Source: an uncultured Beijerinckiaceae bacterium
GTDB lineage: Bacteria > Pseudomonadota > Alphaproteobacteria > Rhizobiales > Beijerinckiaceae
DNA length: 8,063 nucleotides
Assembly: GCA_937863205.1 (NCBI GenBank)
Contig: CALMGA010000447.1
Coordinates: 1-8,063 of the forward strand
Direction of reading: 5' to 3'
The notes beneath the pieces were generated by a model. That model was given only the letters and a program-made list of their open reading frames with translations. It was not told the DNA's origin and ran no database searches. Made by a program: the position numbers and the translations under genes. The number at the start of each line of letters is the position of its first letter. The first letter of the stretch is position 1. This document shows, one piece after another, positions 6,184 through 8,063 of this stretch.

Positions 6184-7500
6184 ATGACGCTCGCGCTGAA
6201 CAACGCTGTCGGGAAGGACCGTGGCCCGTCGATGCCCGCGGTGGTGCTGGCGGGATCCGTCGGCACGGTCATGGAGTGGTACGACTTCCTCGTCTACGCG
6301 ACGATGGCCGCGCTGGTCTTCAACAAACTCTTCTTCCCCGGCGCGAGCCCGCTGGCCGGCACCCTGGCCTCGCTCGCCACCTACGCCGTCGGCTTCGTCG
6401 CGCGCCCGCTCGGCGGCGCCTTGTTCGGGCACTACGGTGACCGGCTCGGCCGCAAGTCGACGCTCGCCGCCACCCTGGCGATCACCGGCATCGCCACCTT
6501 CGTGATCGGCCTGCTGCCGACCTACAGCTCCATCGGCGTTCTGGCGCCGGTGCTGCTGGTGACGCTGCGGTTTGCTCAAGGCATCGGGCTCGGCGGCGAG
6601 TGGGGCGGCGCGGCGCTGATGGTGATCGAGCACGCGCCCGCCGACCGTCGCGGCCTCTACGGCAGCCTGGTGCAGGTCGGTTTTCCCATCGGCATCGTGC
6701 TGTCGACCTCGGCGGTGTCGCTCGCCGCGATGCTGCCGGAGGCCACCCTGCTCGCCTGGGGCTGGCGACTGCCTTTCCTCGGCAGCATCGTCCTCTTCGC
6801 CTTCGGCACGATCGTTCGCTGGAAGGTCGCGGAAAGCCCCGTCTTCCTCGACATGAAGACGCGGATGGCGCTGTCCGCCAACCCGCTGGCCGAGACAGCC
6901 CGGAGCGCGCGCGGCGGCTTCCTCAAGGCGGTCGGCCTGAAGATCACGGAAGTCTCCTGGGTCTACATGCTGACGGTCTTCGTCGTGGTCTACGCGACGA
7001 CGCGGCTGAAGCTGCCGAAGGCGATGATCCTCGACATCATCCTCGTCGCCGCGCTCTGCGAAGTCGCGACGATCCCCTTCTTCGGCTGGCTGTCTGACCG
7101 GATCGGGCGGCGGCCGCTGTTCCTCGCCGGGGCGCTGTTCACCGTGGCGTTCGCCTTCCCGCTGTTCACGATGCTCGACACGAAGGACCCGACGGTGATC
7201 GCGCTCGCCATCGTCGTCGGCATGAATCTCGGCCACGGCATGATGTTCGCGCTCGAAGCCGCCTACTTCCCCGAACTGTTCGAGGACAAGGTGCGCTGCA
7301 CCGGCGCCAGCCTCGGCTTCCAGGTGGCGGCGGCGATCGGCGGCGGGCTGATGCCGCTCGTCGCGACCTGGCTCGTCGGCGTCACCGGCGGCACGAGCGG
7401 CGTCTCCCTGATGCTGGGCGGGCTCGCGGCCGTGACCTTCGTCGCCGCGCTCTGCGCGCGCGAGACCCGTACCGGCGGGGCCGGCGGGATCAGGGAGTAA
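6184..7500 (+). CDS. Major facilitator superfamily transporter, MHS (metabolite:H+ symporter) family
   Basis: This 438-residue integral inner-membrane protein has hydrophobic segments consistent with 12 helices. The start region GSVGTVMEWYDFLVYATMAA (25-44) is typical of the MHS family (ShiA, KgtP, ProP, CitA relatives), which import organic acids or other small metabolites with protons. The MFS loop motif occurs twice, as GHYGDRLGRKS (82-92) after helix 2 and as GWLSDRIGRRP (301-311) in the second half. RFAQGIGLGGEWGGA (129-143) is the usual helix-4 signature. ATG 6184 is chosen because GGGAGG (6173-6178) is 5 bases upstream; the GTG at 6178 overlaps that site. The gene follows a sigma-54 promoter and is 4 bases from the downstream PfpI-like gene, so the two are surely co-transcribed. 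The substrate cannot be told from the sequence. A charged cytoplasmic loop lies between helices 6 and 7 (about 212-250). Confidence 0.94.
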   Translation: MTLALNNAVGKDRGPSMPAVVLAGSVGTVMEWYDFLVYATMAALVFNKLFFPGASPLAGTLASLATYAVGFVARPLGGALFGHYGDRLGRKSTLAATLAITGIATFVIGLLPTYSSIGVLAPVLLVTLRFAQGIGLGGEWGGAALMVIEHAPADRRGLYGSLVQVGFPIGIVLSTSAVSLAAMLPEATLLAWGWRLPFLGSIVLFAFGTIVRWKVAESPVFLDMKTRMALSANPLAETARSARGGFLKAVGLKITEVSWVYMLTVFVVVYATTRLKLPKAMILDIILVAALCEVATIPFFGWLSDRIGRRPLFLAGALFTVAFAFPLFTMLDTKDPTVIALAIVVGMNLGHGMMFALEAAYFPELFEDKVRCTGASLGFQVAAAIGGGLMPLVATWLVGVTGGTSGVSLMLGGLAAVTFVAALCARETRTGGAGGIRE

Positions 7501-7504
7501 GCCC

Positions 7505-8063
7505 ATGCGCTTCGGCATCTTCGTCTACGACGGCGTCGAGCCCATCGACCTCGCCACCTTCGGCGTGCTGTCGATGGCGCGGCGGGTGGCGCCGGCGATC
7601 GCGATCACCACGATCGCGCCCGCGGCCGGCATCGTGACGCTGTCGAACGGCTTGAGGATCGTCGCCGACCACGGCACCGACGATGCCCCGGCGTGCGACG
7701 GCGTGATCGTCACCGGCGGCCCGGGCTGGGTGGAGGCGGCGCGCTCGTCGGCGACGCTCGCCTATCTCCGCCAGGTCCACCTCCGTCAGGCCGCCGGCCG
7801 CGGACGCCTCGCCTCGGTCTGCACCGGCGCGATGCTGCTCGCCGCGAGCGGCGTGCTCGCCGGCCTGCCGGCGACGACCAAGCGGCGCGCGCTCGCGCCG
7901 GAGGAGCCGCCGATTGAGGTTCTGCGCAGGGACTACGGCGACATCGACGTGCGCGAAGCGAGCCTCGTCGACGCCGGCGGCATCGTCACGGGGGGCGGCG
8001 TGTCGCTTTGCATCGACGCGACGCTGCACAAGCGCGAAGGGTCTGACCGCTGGCTCGCCTTCG
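7505..8063 (+). CDS. DJ-1/PfpI (class I glutamine amidotransferase-like) family protein, 3' end missing
   Basis: The frame is open from ATG 7505 to the window edge (186 codons), and the family length suggests only a short piece is missing. AGGGAG (7492-7497) within the end of the transporter gene serves as ribosome-binding site. The sequence begins MRFGIFVYDGVEPIDLATFG; Asp15 is at the position of the conserved acidic residue. VIVTGGPGW (67-75) is the core strand-turn. SVCTGAMLLAASG (104-116) is the nucleophile elbow with Cys106. IVTGGGVSLCIDATLH (160-175) matches the family's 'T..GVS.GIDLALH' helix. Relatives include isonitrile hydratase and the sensor domains of GlxA-type AraC regulators; no HTH is visible in the part seen. 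The usual ATTHW after the elbow is ATTKRR (123-128), so a conserved histidine is replaced. Co-transcription with the transporter suggests it modifies the imported compound. The reaction is unknown. Confidence 0.88.
   Translation, partial: MRFGIFVYDGVEPIDLATFGVLSMARRVAPAIAITTIAPAAGIVTLSNGLRIVADHGTDDAPACDGVIVTGGPGWVEAARSSATLAYLRQVHLRQAAGRGRLASVCTGAMLLAASGVLAGLPATTKRRALAPEEPPIEVLRRDYGDIDVREASLVDAGGIVTGGGVSLCIDATLHKREGSDRWLAF

Noticed and set aside
6169..7518. 449-codon open frame on the minus strand, antisense to the transporter
   Set aside because: Its composition is Arg/Glu/Gly/His-rich without motifs. The opposite strand encodes an unmistakable MFS transporter.

Overview
The window reads as chromosomal DNA of a GC-rich, Gram-negative bacterium. 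It is most likely an alpha- or beta-proteobacterium, judging by an AvFdI-type seven-iron ferredoxin, a MocR-type regulator, a sigma-54 promoter and an MHS-type transporter. The genus cannot be fixed from this sequence alone.

Left block (1-4364, all on the minus strand, so transcription runs right to left): a MocR/GntR-aminotransferase-like regulator (2892-4364), a molybdopterin oxidoreductase with an N-terminal [4Fe-4S] site (528-2726), a 7Fe ferredoxin (109-417) and the first 37 codons of an adrenodoxin-reductase-type ferredoxin-NADP reductase (1-112, running off the left edge). The last two genes overlap by ATGA. Together they look like a soluble cytoplasmic redox chain, NADP(H) - FAD reductase - ferredoxin - molybdoenzyme, with its regulator next door. 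The substrate cannot be read from the sequence. The regulator keeps the fold signatures of MocR proteins but appears to have lost both the lysine that binds PLP and the aspartate that contacts its pyridine nitrogen. A perfect 7-5-7 inverted repeat with GTGTC repeats lies between the regulator and the molybdoenzyme and is a candidate operator.

Middle (4365-5426): about 1.06 kb with no gene I can support, holding one short palindrome. It separates two blocks that face away from each other and differ visibly in codon use.

Right block (5427-8063, plus strand): an XRE-cupin regulator (5427-6080), an MHS-family major facilitator transporter (6184-7500) and, 4 bases later, a DJ-1/PfpI-family protein (7505 to the right edge, incomplete). 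The 103-base gap before the transporter holds an excellent match to the -24/-12 sigma-54 promoter consensus, followed by a hairpin-forming palindrome in the predicted leader. Uptake of a small organic solute and its modification by the PfpI protein, under RpoN control and perhaps XRE-cupin control, is the simplest reading. The solute is unknown.
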